Source: DATKSG01 sp035531775
GTDB taxonomy: Bacteria; Actinomycetota; Acidimicrobiia; Acidimicrobiales; UBA8190
Reading direction: 5' to 3'
Assembly: GCA_035531775.1 (NCBI GenBank)
Contig: DATKSG010000093.1
Span: 1 to 64,000 of the forward strand
Length of the DNA: 64,000 bases
The stretch's first letter is position 1. Each line of letters opens with the position of its first letter. This document shows, in pieces, positions 31,229 to 40,438 of this stretch. The notes beneath the pieces are model-generated. The model searched no databases, was not told the DNA's origin, and saw only the letters and a list, made by a program, of their open reading frames with translations. The position numbers and the translations under genes were made by a program.

Positions 31229-33433
31229 GTGACCGTGACCGTCTCGCCCGAGCCCTCCACACCCGTCGCCACGGCGCCCGTCGCCCCCAGGCGGCCCACC
31301 GTCCTCGAAGCCCACGGCGACCGGCGCATCGACGACTGGGCCTGGGTGCGCGACCGCCACGATCCTGCGGTGCTGGCCCTCCTCGAGCACGAGCAGCGGT
31401 ACTGCGCGGCGGCCACCGACCATCTGGGGGGGCTCAGGGAACGGCTCTTCACCGAGATCCGGAGCCGGATAGAGGAAACCGACCTGTCGGTCGGCGCCCG
31501 CCTCGGGCCATGGTGGTACTTCTCACGCACCGTCCGGGGCCTCGACTACGCCATTCACTGCCGGGTCCCCGTCGACAGCGCCCACCGACCGGCGGGCATC
31601 CCCCCCGGTGCCGAGCACCCCGATTCGAGCGCTACGGGCGACGCCGAGGGAGCCGGTGGCGGCCCATGGCCCGACGAGCAGGTTCTCCTCGACGAGAACG
31701 CCCTGGCTGAAGGCCACACCTATCTGGCCGTGGCCGACATCGAGGTGAGCCCGGGGCACGGGCTGGTCGCCTACGGCGTGGACACCACCGGCGACGAGCG
31801 CTACGTGCTCCATGTCCGCCACATCGCCGGGGGCGTGGAGCTGCCGCTGTCGGTGGAGGGGATCTCCTACGGCATCGCCTGGGCCGACGATGCCACGCTG
31901 TTCTATACCCGCCCCGACGAGGCCAACCGTCCCTACCAGGTGTGGCGGTGCCGCCTTCACCTGGAGCCGGGCGAAATCTCAACCGGCCCGGGCGAGCTCG
32001 TCTTCGAGGAGCCCGACGAGCGCTTCCACGTGGGGGTGCGCCGCACCAAGGACGGCACCCACGTGGTGGTGGAGTTGCACTCCAAGGTGACCTCGGAAGC
32101 CCACGTGCTGCCGGTGACCGAGCCCGGAGGCACTTTCCGGCTCGTGGCGGGGCGGCGCCAGGGGGTGGAGTACGCAGTCGAGCACCACGGCGGCCACTTC
32201 GTCGTCCTCACCAACGACGGCGCCGAGAACTTCCGGCTCATGGCCACGGCCGATTCGGCCCAGGGCCCCGAGGAATGGCGCGAAGTCCTGGCCCACCGCC
32301 CCGACATCCGACTCGAGGGCTTCGAGGTCTTCAGCGGGCACCTGGCCTGTTACGAGAGGGCCGACGGCTGCACCCGCATCAGCGTCATCGACCTCGGCCA
32401 CGGCCACGGCGACCCGTGGTCGGAGCCGCTGCCGGCCGCGGTGGTGGTGCCGAGCCCGGAGGTCCCAGCTACCTTCGGCGGCGGGGCCAACCTCGAGTTC
32501 GACAGCACCGTCCTGCGCTACGAGTACTCGTCACTCGTCACCCCCCGCTCGGTCTTCGACCTGGATATGGAAAGCGGCTCCTCGGAACTCCGCAAGCAGC
32601 AACGTGTCCTGGGGGGCTACGACGCCACGGCGTACGTGACCGAACGGCTTTGGGCCTCGGCGCCCGATGGCACGGCGGTGCCGATCTCGATCGTGCGCCG
32701 GCGGGACACGCCGGTGAACGGGTCGGCCCCTGGGCTTCTGTACGGCTACGGCGCCTACGAGCACAGCATCGACCCCGTCTTCTCGTCCATCCGACTGAGC
32801 CTTCTCGACCGAGGCTTCGTCTACGCCATCGCCCATGTGCGAGGCGGAGGCGAGCTCGGCCGGCGGTGGTACGAGGATGGCAAATTGCTCAAGAAGCCGA
32901 ACTCGTTCACCGACTTCGTGGCCTGTGCCGAGCACTTAGCCGACACGGCCGTGGTCGATGCCCAGCGCCTGGTGGCGCGGGGTGGCTCCGCCGGCGGGCT
33001 GCTCATGGGGGCCGTGGCCAACCTGGCGCCCGGTCGCCTGCGGGCCGTGGTGGCCGAAGTGCCCTTCGTCGACTGCCTCACCACCATGCTCGATGCCTCG
33101 TTGCCGCTGACCGTCATCGAGTGGGAGGAATGGGGCGACCCGGGGCGCGACGTCGACGTCTACCAGGTGATGAAGGGCTACTCGCCTTATGACAACGTCC
33201 ACCAAGGCCGCTACCCCGACATGTTGGTGACCGGCGGCCTCGAAGACCCGCGGGTGGGCTACTGGGAACCGGTCAAGTGGGCTCAGAAGCTGAGGGCGGC
33301 AGATCCCGCCAACCGGGTCCTGTGCAAGGTAGAGCTCGAAGCGGGCCACGGAGGCCCCTCGGGACGCTACGACGCCTGGCGTGACGAGGCTTTCGTATTG
33401 GCCTTCGTGCTCGACACCATTGGGCTGGCCTGA
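31229..33433 (+). CDS. Prolyl oligopeptidase-family serine peptidase (oligopeptidase B-like)
   Basis: 734 aa. An N-terminal beta-propeller (about 60-420) gates a C-terminal alpha/beta-hydrolase. The nucleophile Ser is in VARGGSAGGLLMGAVAN, the acid Asp in TGGLEDPRVGYWEP, and the His in ELEAGHGGPSGRYD; YGAYEHSIDPVFSS and HVRGGGELGRRWYEDGK are typical oligopeptidase B blocks. Cuts short peptides in the cytoplasm, typically after basic residues. GTG 31229 gives the normal length; GTG 31196 would add 11 residues. Divergent from sufB. Confidence 0.92.
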   Translation: MTVTVSPEPSTPVATAPVAPRRPTVLEAHGDRRIDDWAWVRDRHDPAVLALLEHEQRYCAAATDHLGGLRERLFTEIRSRIEETDLSVGARLGPWWYFSRTVRGLDYAIHCRVPVDSAHRPAGIPPGAEHPDSSATGDAEGAGGGPWPDEQVLLDENALAEGHTYLAVADIEVSPGHGLVAYGVDTTGDERYVLHVRHIAGGVELPLSVEGISYGIAWADDATLFYTRPDEANRPYQVWRCRLHLEPGEISTGPGELVFEEPDERFHVGVRRTKDGTHVVVELHSKVTSEAHVLPVTEPGGTFRLVAGRRQGVEYAVEHHGGHFVVLTNDGAENFRLMATADSAQGPEEWREVLAHRPDIRLEGFEVFSGHLACYERADGCTRISVIDLGHGHGDPWSEPLPAAVVVPSPEVPATFGGGANLEFDSTVLRYEYSSLVTPRSVFDLDMESGSSELRKQQRVLGGYDATAYVTERLWASAPDGTAVPISIVRRRDTPVNGSAPGLLYGYGAYEHSIDPVFSSIRLSLLDRGFVYAIAHVRGGGELGRRWYEDGKLLKKPNSFTDFVACAEHLADTAVVDAQRLVARGGSAGGLLMGAVANLAPGRLRAVVAEVPFVDCLTTMLDASLPLTVIEWEEWGDPGRDVDVYQVMKGYSPYDNVHQGRYPDMLVTGGLEDPRVGYWEPVKWAQKLRAADPANRVLCKVELEAGHGGPSGRYDAWRDEAFVLAFVLDTIGLA

Positions 33434-33442
33434 CGATCTCGT

Positions 33443-33464
33443 CGTCGTGCCCATCGGCACCACG
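33443..33464. terminator. Hairpin between convergent genes
   Basis: CGTCGTGCC, loop CATC, GGCACCACG: 8 of 9 pairs. It lies between the peptidase stop and the sulfotransferase stop and could terminate both. No T-run follows, as is common in GC-rich actinobacteria. Confidence 0.45.
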
Positions 33465-34613
33465 TCAGTCGCCGGGATCGATCCGGAATCGGCTGTGATA
33501 GAAGGCGAACCGTGCACGGAGCTCGGCTTTGTCGAGCCCGTAGGTCGCCGGATCGGGCGAAGTGCCGCTGCGACGTTCGGAAGCGCTCTCTTCCCACCAC
33601 TTCGCCATGCGCGCAAGGGTGTCGTCATCGAGCTCGTCACCGAGAGCGCCGTACAGCCCCGCCACTGCGTCGAGCGGCGCCGCCTGCATCCTGTCGAAGG
33701 ACACATCGAAGAATCTCTCCTCCAGACCTGCATCTCGCAGGGCCAGGGTCTGTTGCAGAGCATTCTCCCACAGCGACGCCTCGCCGCGGCCCAAAGCCGC
33801 GGTGTCGATGCGCAATGTCAGTGGTCCCCTCAGAGCGTGCTTCAGCGCGCAGAGAGACGCCATAACCGCCGACACGTCGCGGTGCGTCATCACGAATCGG
33901 GCATCGGGATACACCGCATCGAGCGCTTTGATGCTCGCCATGTGAGCCGGCGACTTGAGCCACCAGCGCCGCGGTCCACAGTGCCACTGCAGCAGCTTGA
34001 GTACCCGCTTGTGGTATCGGTAGGCAGGCACCATGTCGCATGACAGCAACCATTCCGCATACGAGGGCACGGCCCCATAGCCCTCGAAGACCATCGACCG
34101 GAAGTCCAGTGCCATGACGAGGAGGCACTCCTGCGGCCCGGTGGCCGAACGTGGCAACATGCCGGCGAAGTCAGGGAACAGGTCGTTCACGATGTCGAGG
34201 CCGGCCTGGGTGCGGGCGATGCGGGGATCACTCTCCTCGGTGGCGGTGGTGGGCGGGGGGCACGGCTCGTTTGCCTCCCAGGTTCGCAGGCATCGCCTTC
34301 GTCGGTCGGCGGCCAAGAGGAAGCTGAGGGCGGTCGAACCGGTGCGGGGAAGGCCCAACCCGAACAGCGGCGCTTGGATTCGTCCGTCGTCGATCTCGGG
34401 GTGTTGGCGGTACCACCGTTCGACCTCGAGCCGGTTGGCCAGAAAGCCGACGATCTGGTCCCCCACCACCCGCTCCCCGAGCTCGGTCAGCGAAGCCTCC
34501 TCGTTGAACGAGCGAACCAGCACTTCGAGGCCCTGCTGCCAGGTGTCCACTCCGAAGTCGTCGGACCCGGTACGTCCCACGGCCTGCTCGATCAGCGCGC
34601 CGACGTGGAGCAT
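33465..34613 (-). CDS. Sulfotransferase family protein
   Basis: 382 aa. The 5'-phosphosulfate-binding loop is GLGLPRTGSTALSFLLAAD (about 85-103). The 3'-phosphate-binding region is ARFVMTHRDVSAVMASLCAL, and WWLKSPAHM is typical of the Sulfotransfer_3 group. It would move sulfate from PAPS to an unknown acceptor, so PAPS and an APS kinase should exist in the cell, though no cysC is in this window. It starts 10 bases after the stop of the preceding gene. Base composition is visibly less GC-rich than the neighbouring core genes. Confidence 0.85.
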   Translation of the reverse strand: MLHVGALIEQAVGRTGSDDFGVDTWQQGLEVLVRSFNEEASLTELGERVVGDQIVGFLANRLEVERWYRQHPEIDDGRIQAPLFGLGLPRTGSTALSFLLAADRRRRCLRTWEANEPCPPPTTATEESDPRIARTQAGLDIVNDLFPDFAGMLPRSATGPQECLLVMALDFRSMVFEGYGAVPSYAEWLLSCDMVPAYRYHKRVLKLLQWHCGPRRWWLKSPAHMASIKALDAVYPDARFVMTHRDVSAVMASLCALKHALRGPLTLRIDTAALGRGEASLWENALQQTLALRDAGLEERFFDVSFDRMQAAPLDAVAGLYGALGDELDDDTLARMAKWWEESASERRSGTSPDPATYGLDKAELRARFAFYHSRFRIDPGD

Positions 34614-34623
34614 CTCCGTCAGG

Positions 34624-35640
34624 TCACGACTCGAGCTGGTCGACGGGGATCGATCGCTCCATCATCCCGAAGGTCTCCTCACCATCGAGGTGGTATCGCA
34701 CGCACGCCTGGTGCAGCGCCGGCGGGAATTCGGGTGACATACCCCCCGGCAGGCAGGAGGCAAGGATCGTCTCCCCGGCGACATGGACGTCGCCGTGCGC
34801 CGTGCGCAGCGTGAACGACACGTCCTCGTGAGAAGGCGCCAAGCGGTGCAACCAGGGTGCGTCCACGATCGTGGCCGGCACGAGCGATCCGCCGTCGAAG
34901 ATGTACCCCTCGTTGTAAGGCCCGGCTCCAGATCGGTCCGGGAAGGCGAGAACGCCGAACCCGCGGCCACTGGGAAGGAGGGCGCTGGCCCAGCAGTGGC
35001 CCCAGAACCCGAGGACATCACGCGGCCCCTGCCGGTGAACGCGAAGGGCCGTTCCCTGGAACTGCCACTCGTCCCCCCCGACGCGCAGGGTGCCTTGACA
35101 GGTACAGAGCTGCTCGTACCGGGGAGAGATGAAGCCGCCGGCGAACCCGTCCTCGAACATGGCCCGTGCCTCGGGATTGAGTGTTCCCGAAACCCAGGGG
35201 GGAACAGCGGCCTCGACGGTGACGTCGATCCGCAGCGGCACCTGGGCTCCGGTGAAATCCCTGGCGACGAGGCTCATGGCCGTCGTATCCAACGCAGTGC
35301 CATCGAAGTGCATTTCGGTGCGCGAGAAGGGCTCGACGCATCGGAACTGGAGACCACCGGCACCGAACGTACGGCAGATGCCGTCCTCGTCGACGAGGGA
35401 AATGCCCTTTCCCCGCCCCAGGGCCACGACGAGGCGCCCTTCGGGGAACCCGACGTTCACCTGCAAGCCACGTTCGCCCCAGGATTTGGAGATGGCTTCG
35501 ACGCCAATACGCGGCATGCCGAGCTCGCCCCGGTCGTCGCAGACCCACACGGACGCGCTCTCTCGGGTCTCGGGATCATCGGGCGGCGACGGGAAGAAGT
35601 AGTCGCGGCTGTGGGGCAAGCCCCCGTCGAGCTCGGGCAT
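34624..35640 (-). CDS. Conserved hypothetical protein (DUF7064/7065-like)
   Basis: 338 aa, mostly predicted beta-strand, with no signal peptide or membrane helix. The sequence opens with SRDYFFPSPPDDPETRES and has YEQLCTCQGTLRVGGDEWQF and GPRDVLGFWGHCWASALLPS, as in actinobacterial proteins with a two-part lipocalin-like fold, often next to sulfotransferases or phosphotransferases. No enzymatic function is established. ATG 35640; the longer in-frame opening upstream has unlike composition. Operon with the sulfotransferase. Confidence 0.6.
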   Translation of the reverse strand: MPELDGGLPHSRDYFFPSPPDDPETRESASVWVCDDRGELGMPRIGVEAISKSWGERGLQVNVGFPEGRLVVALGRGKGISLVDEDGICRTFGAGGLQFRCVEPFSRTEMHFDGTALDTTAMSLVARDFTGAQVPLRIDVTVEAAVPPWVSGTLNPEARAMFEDGFAGGFISPRYEQLCTCQGTLRVGGDEWQFQGTALRVHRQGPRDVLGFWGHCWASALLPSGRGFGVLAFPDRSGAGPYNEGYIFDGGSLVPATIVDAPWLHRLAPSHEDVSFTLRTAHGDVHVAGETILASCLPGGMSPEFPPALHQACVRYHLDGEETFGMMERSIPVDQLES

Positions 35641-35708
35641 CGAGGCGCAATCATGCCTTGTTTCGGAACGGGAAGTGGATTGCACGAGACACTCGAGCGG
35701 CCGACCGA

Positions 35709-36395
35709 TCACACTCCCGGTGTTGAGTGATTCGGCGGAGCCGACCTCGGGAAAGCCGGTCGCATTCGGACGACTCTGACAGCCTCGGCACCGGCGACAA
35801 CGGCCACGACAAGAGCAGCGCACCGGTCTGCCCACCACCAGCCGAAGAGCTGGTCGGCTAACAGCCCTAGCAGGGCTAGCACACCGAGCGCAGATCCCAT
35901 TCCGCTCAGGGTGCCATCACCCTTCAATGCATGGCTCTTCAAAGCTGAGCCCGTGCGATGTTTCGCCAACCCCAACGGAGCGAGGACGACGGCTGACAAC
36001 CCTGCCGAGACCATCGCCAACACGGACTTCTGCGGTCCTGATCCCGACACCAACTCGTTGACGGCGACCACCGCCAAGGTTACGGCCACGATGCTCAACG
36101 CTGCGGCCACCACAATTGAGGCATGAGCTTCGGCCCGATGTCCGCGATTTGGGTCCTGTCTTTCGACGCCGAACCGCCAAACCAAACCAACCGATCCGGC
36201 CACGTCGGCCAAGACGTTGAGCCCCAGACCGAGGACTCCGAGACTCCTGGCCAACAGCCCGGCGGTAACGGCCAGGCTGCCAGCGGCCATGCCCCAGGCC
36301 ACGGAGATATAGGACAGAGCGAGTGCCCTGGTCACGAGCCCTTGCCTCAGCTGACCTTCCTTCACGTCGTCAGGGTTCGCCGAGCCCATGGCCAC
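35709..36395 (-). CDS. Cation-diffusion-facilitator-like membrane protein
   Basis: 228 aa with five to six hydrophobic helices and a short tail. Resembles the membrane part of CDF metal exporters, for example LGLGLNVLADVAGSVGLV (helix 2) and KSHALKGDGTLSGMGSALG (helix 5). The metal site looks incomplete: positions that are usually His/Asp-X3-Asp read Asn-X3-Asp and Ala-X3-Asp, and the cytoplasmic C-terminal metal domain is missing. It may be a degenerate or non-metal relative. GTG 36395 has GAGGA 5 bases upstream; ATG 36389 is the alternative. Confidence 0.6.
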   Translation of the reverse strand: MAMGSANPDDVKEGQLRQGLVTRALALSYISVAWGMAAGSLAVTAGLLARSLGVLGLGLNVLADVAGSVGLVWRFGVERQDPNRGHRAEAHASIVVAAALSIVAVTLAVVAVNELVSGSGPQKSVLAMVSAGLSAVVLAPLGLAKHRTGSALKSHALKGDGTLSGMGSALGVLALLGLLADQLFGWWWADRCAALVVAVVAGAEAVRVVRMRPAFPRSAPPNHSTPGV

Positions 36396-36467
36396 AGTCT
36401 TCCTCGCCTTGTGGGCGGCTGAGCATCAGCGATGCGGCGCTCGCGCCGAAGACCCGGGCGGCGCCCT

Positions 36468-37490
36468 TTACGCCGTCTGGAAGCGGGCGTCGAACGGGGA
36501 GTGCGAGCCCGCGGGCAGGCGCACCGGGCGGCCGGCCACCGACATCGAGATGTTGGTCACCGCCCCCATCCGCACCACCAACCCGGTGGTGGCCGTGAGC
36601 GACTGGCTCTGGCCGGCGACCATGGTGCCGGTCCACAGCACCTTGCCCGACACCACATCGGTGGCGTCGATCCAGCATGGCCCGGAAGCCATCACCTCCA
36701 CCGTGACCGGCGACCCGGCTACCTGATACGTGGCCGATGCCGCGCTGGACGACACCGCTGTCAGCTCCGACGGCGCGCTTCCCGAGGACGCAGGGCGGGT
36801 GGCCGGCGCCGTCGGGCGGGTCCGGCTCTGCGCCGTGGTACCGGCGCCGTGGCCCGATCCCGCCGCCACCGCCACGGCCACCACGGCGCCGAGGGCGATC
36901 ACGGCGGCGGCCACCAGGACCACCGATGGCCGGCTGGTGGTGGACAGCGCGGCGCCGTGGCGGGAGCGGGTCGGGCCCCGCATGGGGCGCTCGTGGCCAA
37001 ACGCCGTGGCGGAGCGGGCCGGGCGGGCGGCGAACAGGACGCGCCCGGACGCCAGCTCTCGCACGGCGGCCGACGGGGCCGCCACACCCGACCCCGGCTG
37101 GCCGCCCCGGTCGATGTCACCTGGCGACTGCTGCGTCGTCGGGTCGGCGGTGAGCTCGGTGACATCAGACATGTGGAGCTCGGTGTGGTCGAAGGCCGTG
37201 CCCCCCGGGTGAGGCGGCGCCACCCGGGCCGACACCGTCTTCGGGCCGGCGCTGGCGGCCAGGACGGTGGAAGGTGTCACCGGCCGGCGCACTGGCGGCT
37301 CCGCCGGACGCGTCGATGCTGGGCGCTGCCCCATGCGGCGGTCGCCAAGGTGGCGCAACGTGTCGATGGTCTGCTGGTAGTCCCTCACCGAGTGACGCTC
37401 GCCGGCCCGGTGCCGACGGGCGGCGCCGGCCGCCACGGCGGCTCCCAAGGCCAGCGCACACACCACCAGGACGACGATCATCACCACCAT
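36468..37490 (-). CDS. Bitopic membrane protein with DUF4115 (RodZ C-terminal-like) domain
   Basis: 340 aa. An N-terminal hydrophobic helix (about 2-24), a long disordered Pro/Ala-rich stretch, a second helix (about 188-210, VVLVAAAVIALGAVVAVAVAA), then a Thr/Ser linker and a C-terminal beta domain (about 255-328: GPCWIDATDVVSGKVLWTG, GLVVRMGAVTNISMSVAG). That domain matches the DUF4115 fold found outside the membrane in RodZ. No HTH domain is seen, so it is not a full RodZ. A cell-envelope role is likely. ATG 37490. Confidence 0.65.
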   Translation of the reverse strand: MVVMIVVLVVCALALGAAVAAGAARRHRAGERHSVRDYQQTIDTLRHLGDRRMGQRPASTRPAEPPVRRPVTPSTVLAASAGPKTVSARVAPPHPGGTAFDHTELHMSDVTELTADPTTQQSPGDIDRGGQPGSGVAAPSAAVRELASGRVLFAARPARSATAFGHERPMRGPTRSRHGAALSTTSRPSVVLVAAAVIALGAVVAVAVAAGSGHGAGTTAQSRTRPTAPATRPASSGSAPSELTAVSSSAASATYQVAGSPVTVEVMASGPCWIDATDVVSGKVLWTGTMVAGQSQSLTATTGLVVRMGAVTNISMSVAGRPVRLPAGSHSPFDARFQTA

Positions 37491-37604
37491 TCAACCCGCC
37501 TCGGAGGTGGAGCGGCAGCGCGAGCCCGACAAGTCGCGTGAGGTGGGAACCCCCCCACGCGCCGTCGCCAGCCCCTCTTCATGCAGGCACAGGCGCACGT
37601 GGGA

Positions 37605-38855
37605 TCAGAACTGCGGAGCGGCGGGAAAGGCGTAGTCGGCCGGCGTCTCCCGGGCCGGGGCCCGCCGGGCCAAGGCCTTCTCAACCGCCGGGGCCAGCCG
37701 GCGCTCCTTGTCCTGCTCGAGGTCCTCGGCCCGATCATGGAACTCGGGCATGACCTCTCGGGCGAAGAGCTCCAGGGACTCGCACACGTCCTCGTGGCGA
37801 TTGCGACCGGCCTGGCTCACGAAGATGAGCTGGTCGACCCCGGCCTCCTCGTAGGCCCGTACCAGCTGGCGAATCTGCGTCGGGGTGCCGATGGCGCCAC
37901 GCAACGAACCGAGCCCCTGTTCCATGAGCTGGGCCCCTAGCTGTTGGCCGGTGCGCGAAGCGACGGCGCGGTCGAAGCCGAAGCGGTCGCGGTTCTCGAG
38001 GAATTCCTCCCACACGTTCGTCCGGCCCGGGTGATGCATACCGAATACGTAGTAGTGGGCCAACGAGTAACCGAAGAAATGGGCGCCGTCGATGCCCCGG
38101 TCGACGGCGGTCGCCTCGTCCTCGTGGCACATGAGAGGGAGCACGCACGCCAAGTTGGCGTTGACGGCGAAGCCGGCCGGCACGCACTCCTCGGAGGTGA
38201 TGGTGGCGTAGTAATCCGCCACCCAGGCTTTGGCCTCGTCGGCCTCGACGAAGGAGAACGAAAGGGCGCCGATCCCCTTGGTGGCAGCCAGGTGGATGGT
38301 GTCACGTCGCGAGCACGCCACCCAAAGGGGAGGATGGGGGCGCTGCAGGGGCTTGGGGACGACGTTGCGCGGGGGCATCCGGACGAAGTCCCCTTCGTAG
38401 CCGGCAAAGGGCTCCTCGACGAACATCCGGGTGATGACGTCCAACGCCTCGTGCCATTGGTCGCGCTTGGTGGAGCGGTCCACGCCGAAACCGGCCAGCT
38501 CGGCCTCGGAGCTGGCTTCACCGGTGCCGAAGTCGACCCGCCCGTCGGAGACAAGGTCGAGGGTGGCGATGCGCTCGGCCACCCGAGCCGGCTGGTTGAA
38601 TCCCACCGGGAGCTGCACGATGCCGTGGCCCAGGCGGATGCGGCTGGTGCGCTGGCTGGCAGCAGCCAGGAAGATCTCGGGGGCCGAGGAGTGCGAGTAC
38701 TCCTCCAGGAAGTGGTGCTCCACCTCCCACACGTAGTCGAAGCCCAGCGAGTCGGCCAGCGCCACCTGGTCGAGAGCTTGCTTGAGTAGCCGGTGCTCGT
38801 CGCCTTGCTCCCAAGGACGTGGCAGTTGATGCTCGTAGAAGAGGCCGAATCGCAC
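37605..38855 (-). CDS. LLM-class flavin-dependent oxidoreductase
   Basis: 416 aa, luciferase-like TIM barrel. The N-terminal MRFGLFYEHQLPRPW, the EVEHHFLEEYSHSSAPEIFL block, IRLGHGIVQLPVGFNQP and GRVDFGTGEASSEAE are characteristic; many actinobacterial members use FMN or F420. Substrate and cofactor cannot be decided. GTG start at 38855. It follows the XRE gene by 7 bases and is probably in the same operon. Confidence 0.88.
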   Translation of the reverse strand: MRFGLFYEHQLPRPWEQGDEHRLLKQALDQVALADSLGFDYVWEVEHHFLEEYSHSSAPEIFLAAASQRTSRIRLGHGIVQLPVGFNQPARVAERIATLDLVSDGRVDFGTGEASSEAELAGFGVDRSTKRDQWHEALDVITRMFVEEPFAGYEGDFVRMPPRNVVPKPLQRPHPPLWVACSRRDTIHLAATKGIGALSFSFVEADEAKAWVADYYATITSEECVPAGFAVNANLACVLPLMCHEDEATAVDRGIDGAHFFGYSLAHYYVFGMHHPGRTNVWEEFLENRDRFGFDRAVASRTGQQLGAQLMEQGLGSLRGAIGTPTQIRQLVRAYEEAGVDQLIFVSQAGRNRHEDVCESLELFAREVMPEFHDRAEDLEQDKERRLAPAVEKALARRAPARETPADYAFPAAPQF

Positions 38856-38862
38856 GCCGCGC

Positions 38863-39276
38863 CTAGTGCTCCTGGCGCTCGAGCATGGAGTCGACCAAAG
38901 CTTCGACCAACCCGCGGTCGCGCTCAGACAGCCGGCGCAGCTTGATGCCCAGTGCCGATCCGTCGTCGGGCGAAGTCCCCCGGCCGTTGGCGCCCTCGGC
39001 GGCCGCCGCCGCTCCGGCCGCCGACCGGCCCACGCGAGCCATGAGGTCCGACAGCGGTACTTCGAGGGCCCCGGCCACCCGCTCCAGGACGTCCTGGCTG
39101 GGGTTGGGCAGCAGCCGAATGCCTCCGATGGCCTCCTTGCGGCCGGTTTCGAGGTCCCGCCACAGCGCCTCGGACACCTTGGCCCGCTTGGCCGCGTCTC
39201 GCCGGCGCAGGCCGAGCTCCTCGCGCTGGGACACGAGCCACCGACCGAACTCGACCCACTGCTTGGACTCGTCCAC
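38863..39276 (-). CDS. XRE-family helix-turn-helix regulator
   Basis: 137 aa. Helix-turn-helix at about 12-60 (FGRWLVSQREELGLRRRDA, then VSEALWRDLETG). The linker is Ala/Gly-rich and the C-terminal helix charged (LRRLSERDRGLVEALVDS). GTG 39276 is preceded by CACGCT and 6 bases with no ribosome site, suggesting a leaderless message. Likely controls its own operon with the LLM oxidoreductase; that is inferred from position. Confidence 0.8.
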   Translation of the reverse strand: MDESKQWVEFGRWLVSQREELGLRRRDAAKRAKVSEALWRDLETGRKEAIGGIRLLPNPSQDVLERVAGALEVPLSDLMARVGRSAAGAAAAAEGANGRGTSPDDGSALGIKLRRLSERDRGLVEALVDSMLERQEH

Positions 39277-39362
39277 GATGCCAGCGTGCCGGTTTCCGGC
39301 GCCGGCGTCCAGCCGGTGCCCTGGCCCGCCGGCAGCAGAAGAGGCGGCGGGGGCTTTCAGGC

Positions 39363-39914
39363 TCACGTGCGCAGGCCGTAGTACGGGCGCCGTCCTGGGT
39401 CGAGGTTGCCACGGCGCGGATTGGACTTGTCGCGCTCGGACAGCACCGGGGCGTCGATGCCCCAGTCGGCGCCGATCTCGGGATCGTCCCAGGCCACACC
39501 CAGCTCGTCCTCGGGGTTGTAATACCCGTCGACCAGGTACCACAGCAGCACGTCGCTCAAGCTGGCGAACCCGTGCGCCACGCCCGGTGGGATGAACAGG
39601 CCCCGGTCCTCGGCGCCGTCGAGGTCGAGCACCAAGGTGGCGCCCTCGGTGGGCGAGCCCTGGCGGAGGTCGTGGAGCACCACCCGCGCCCGCCCTCGCA
39701 GCACATACCAGTAGTCGGCCTGGTGCAGGTGGTAGTGCAGCCCCACCACGGCCCCGGCCTGCTTCTCCGAGCGGTTGCCCTGGATCATCTCTCGCCCCAG
39801 TGGGAACCACGACCGGCGGTAGGTCTCGACGAAGCGCCCTCGCTCGTCGCCGTGGACGGAGGACTCGACGACAACGACGTCGGCGATCACTGGGGAGGGG
39901 GTGAGGGTGGCCAC
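39363..39914 (-). CDS. dTDP-4-dehydrorhamnose 3,5-epimerase family protein
   Basis: 183 aa cupin, the normal RmlC length. Features are HGDERGRFVETYRRSWFP, VVGLHYHLHQADYWYVLRG (His-rich active-site strand), LFIPPGVAHGFASLSDVLLWYLVDGYYNPEDE and GVAWDDPEIGADWGI. Catalyses sugar-nucleotide epimerisation for rhamnose-type glycans if canonical. It is not next to other rml genes here. GTG 39914 has TAGCGT 8 bases upstream. It may be a general sugar-nucleotide epimerase of a glycan pathway encoded elsewhere. Confidence 0.85.
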   Translation of the reverse strand: MATLTPSPVIADVVVVESSVHGDERGRFVETYRRSWFPLGREMIQGNRSEKQAGAVVGLHYHLHQADYWYVLRGRARVVLHDLRQGSPTEGATLVLDLDGAEDRGLFIPPGVAHGFASLSDVLLWYLVDGYYNPEDELGVAWDDPEIGADWGIDAPVLSERDKSNPRRGNLDPGRRPYYGLRT

Positions 39915-39938
39915 GGGCCGACACGCTAGACGCAGTGC

Positions 39939-40430
39939 TCAGGGCGCGAAACGGCCGAAGCCCCCCCGGAAGAACAGCAGCGGTCCCCCACCGTTCACTC
40001 CCATGTCCTGGACCAGGCCCACCACCAGCTCGTGGTCGCCGGCATCATGGGACCGGACGAATGCGCACTCCACCCAGGCCAGGACGCCGTCGAGCAAGGG
40101 GGCGCCGTTGCCGGCCGGGCGCCAGCCCACGCCTTCGAACTTGTCGCCACCTGACACGGCGAAGTCCCGGCACAGCGCCTCCTGACCTTCGGCCAGCACG
40201 TTCACGCAGAAACTGCCGGCCTGGGCGATGCGAGGCCAGCTGGTGGAGTTCTTGCCCGGAGCCAGGGCCACGAGCGGCGGTTCGAGCGACAGGGCCGTGA
40301 AGGCCTGGCAGGTGAAGCCGACCGGTTCGCCCTGCACCATGGCGGTAACGACGGTGACACCGGTGGCGAAGTGGCCGAGCACTTGGCGAAAACGTGCACC
40401 ATCGAACTCCGACATCGGTTGCCCGTCCAT
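39939..40430 (-). CDS. Flavin reductase-like (FMN-binding) protein
   Basis: 163 aa. Flavin-reductase split-barrel domain: FRQVLGHFATGVTVVTA, GFTCQAFTALSLEPPLVALA, CVNVLAEGQEALCRDFA and VECAFVRSHDAGDHELVVG. Such proteins give reduced flavin to monooxygenases or reduce a bound substrate with NAD(P)H. It starts 8 bases after the stop of the MBL hydrolase gene, so both are one operon. ATG 40430 or ATG 40415 can serve; I used the longer. Confidence 0.88.
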   Translation of the reverse strand: MDGQPMSEFDGARFRQVLGHFATGVTVVTAMVQGEPVGFTCQAFTALSLEPPLVALAPGKNSTSWPRIAQAGSFCVNVLAEGQEALCRDFAVSGGDKFEGVGWRPAGNGAPLLDGVLAWVECAFVRSHDAGDHELVVGLVQDMGVNGGGPLLFFRGGFGRFAP

Positions 40431-40438
40431 GCGCCGGC

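Noticed and set aside
37491..37604. SRP RNA-like sequence in the gap before the LLM gene
   Set aside because: No GGAA/AGCA-type SRP loop or long helix could be found on either strand.
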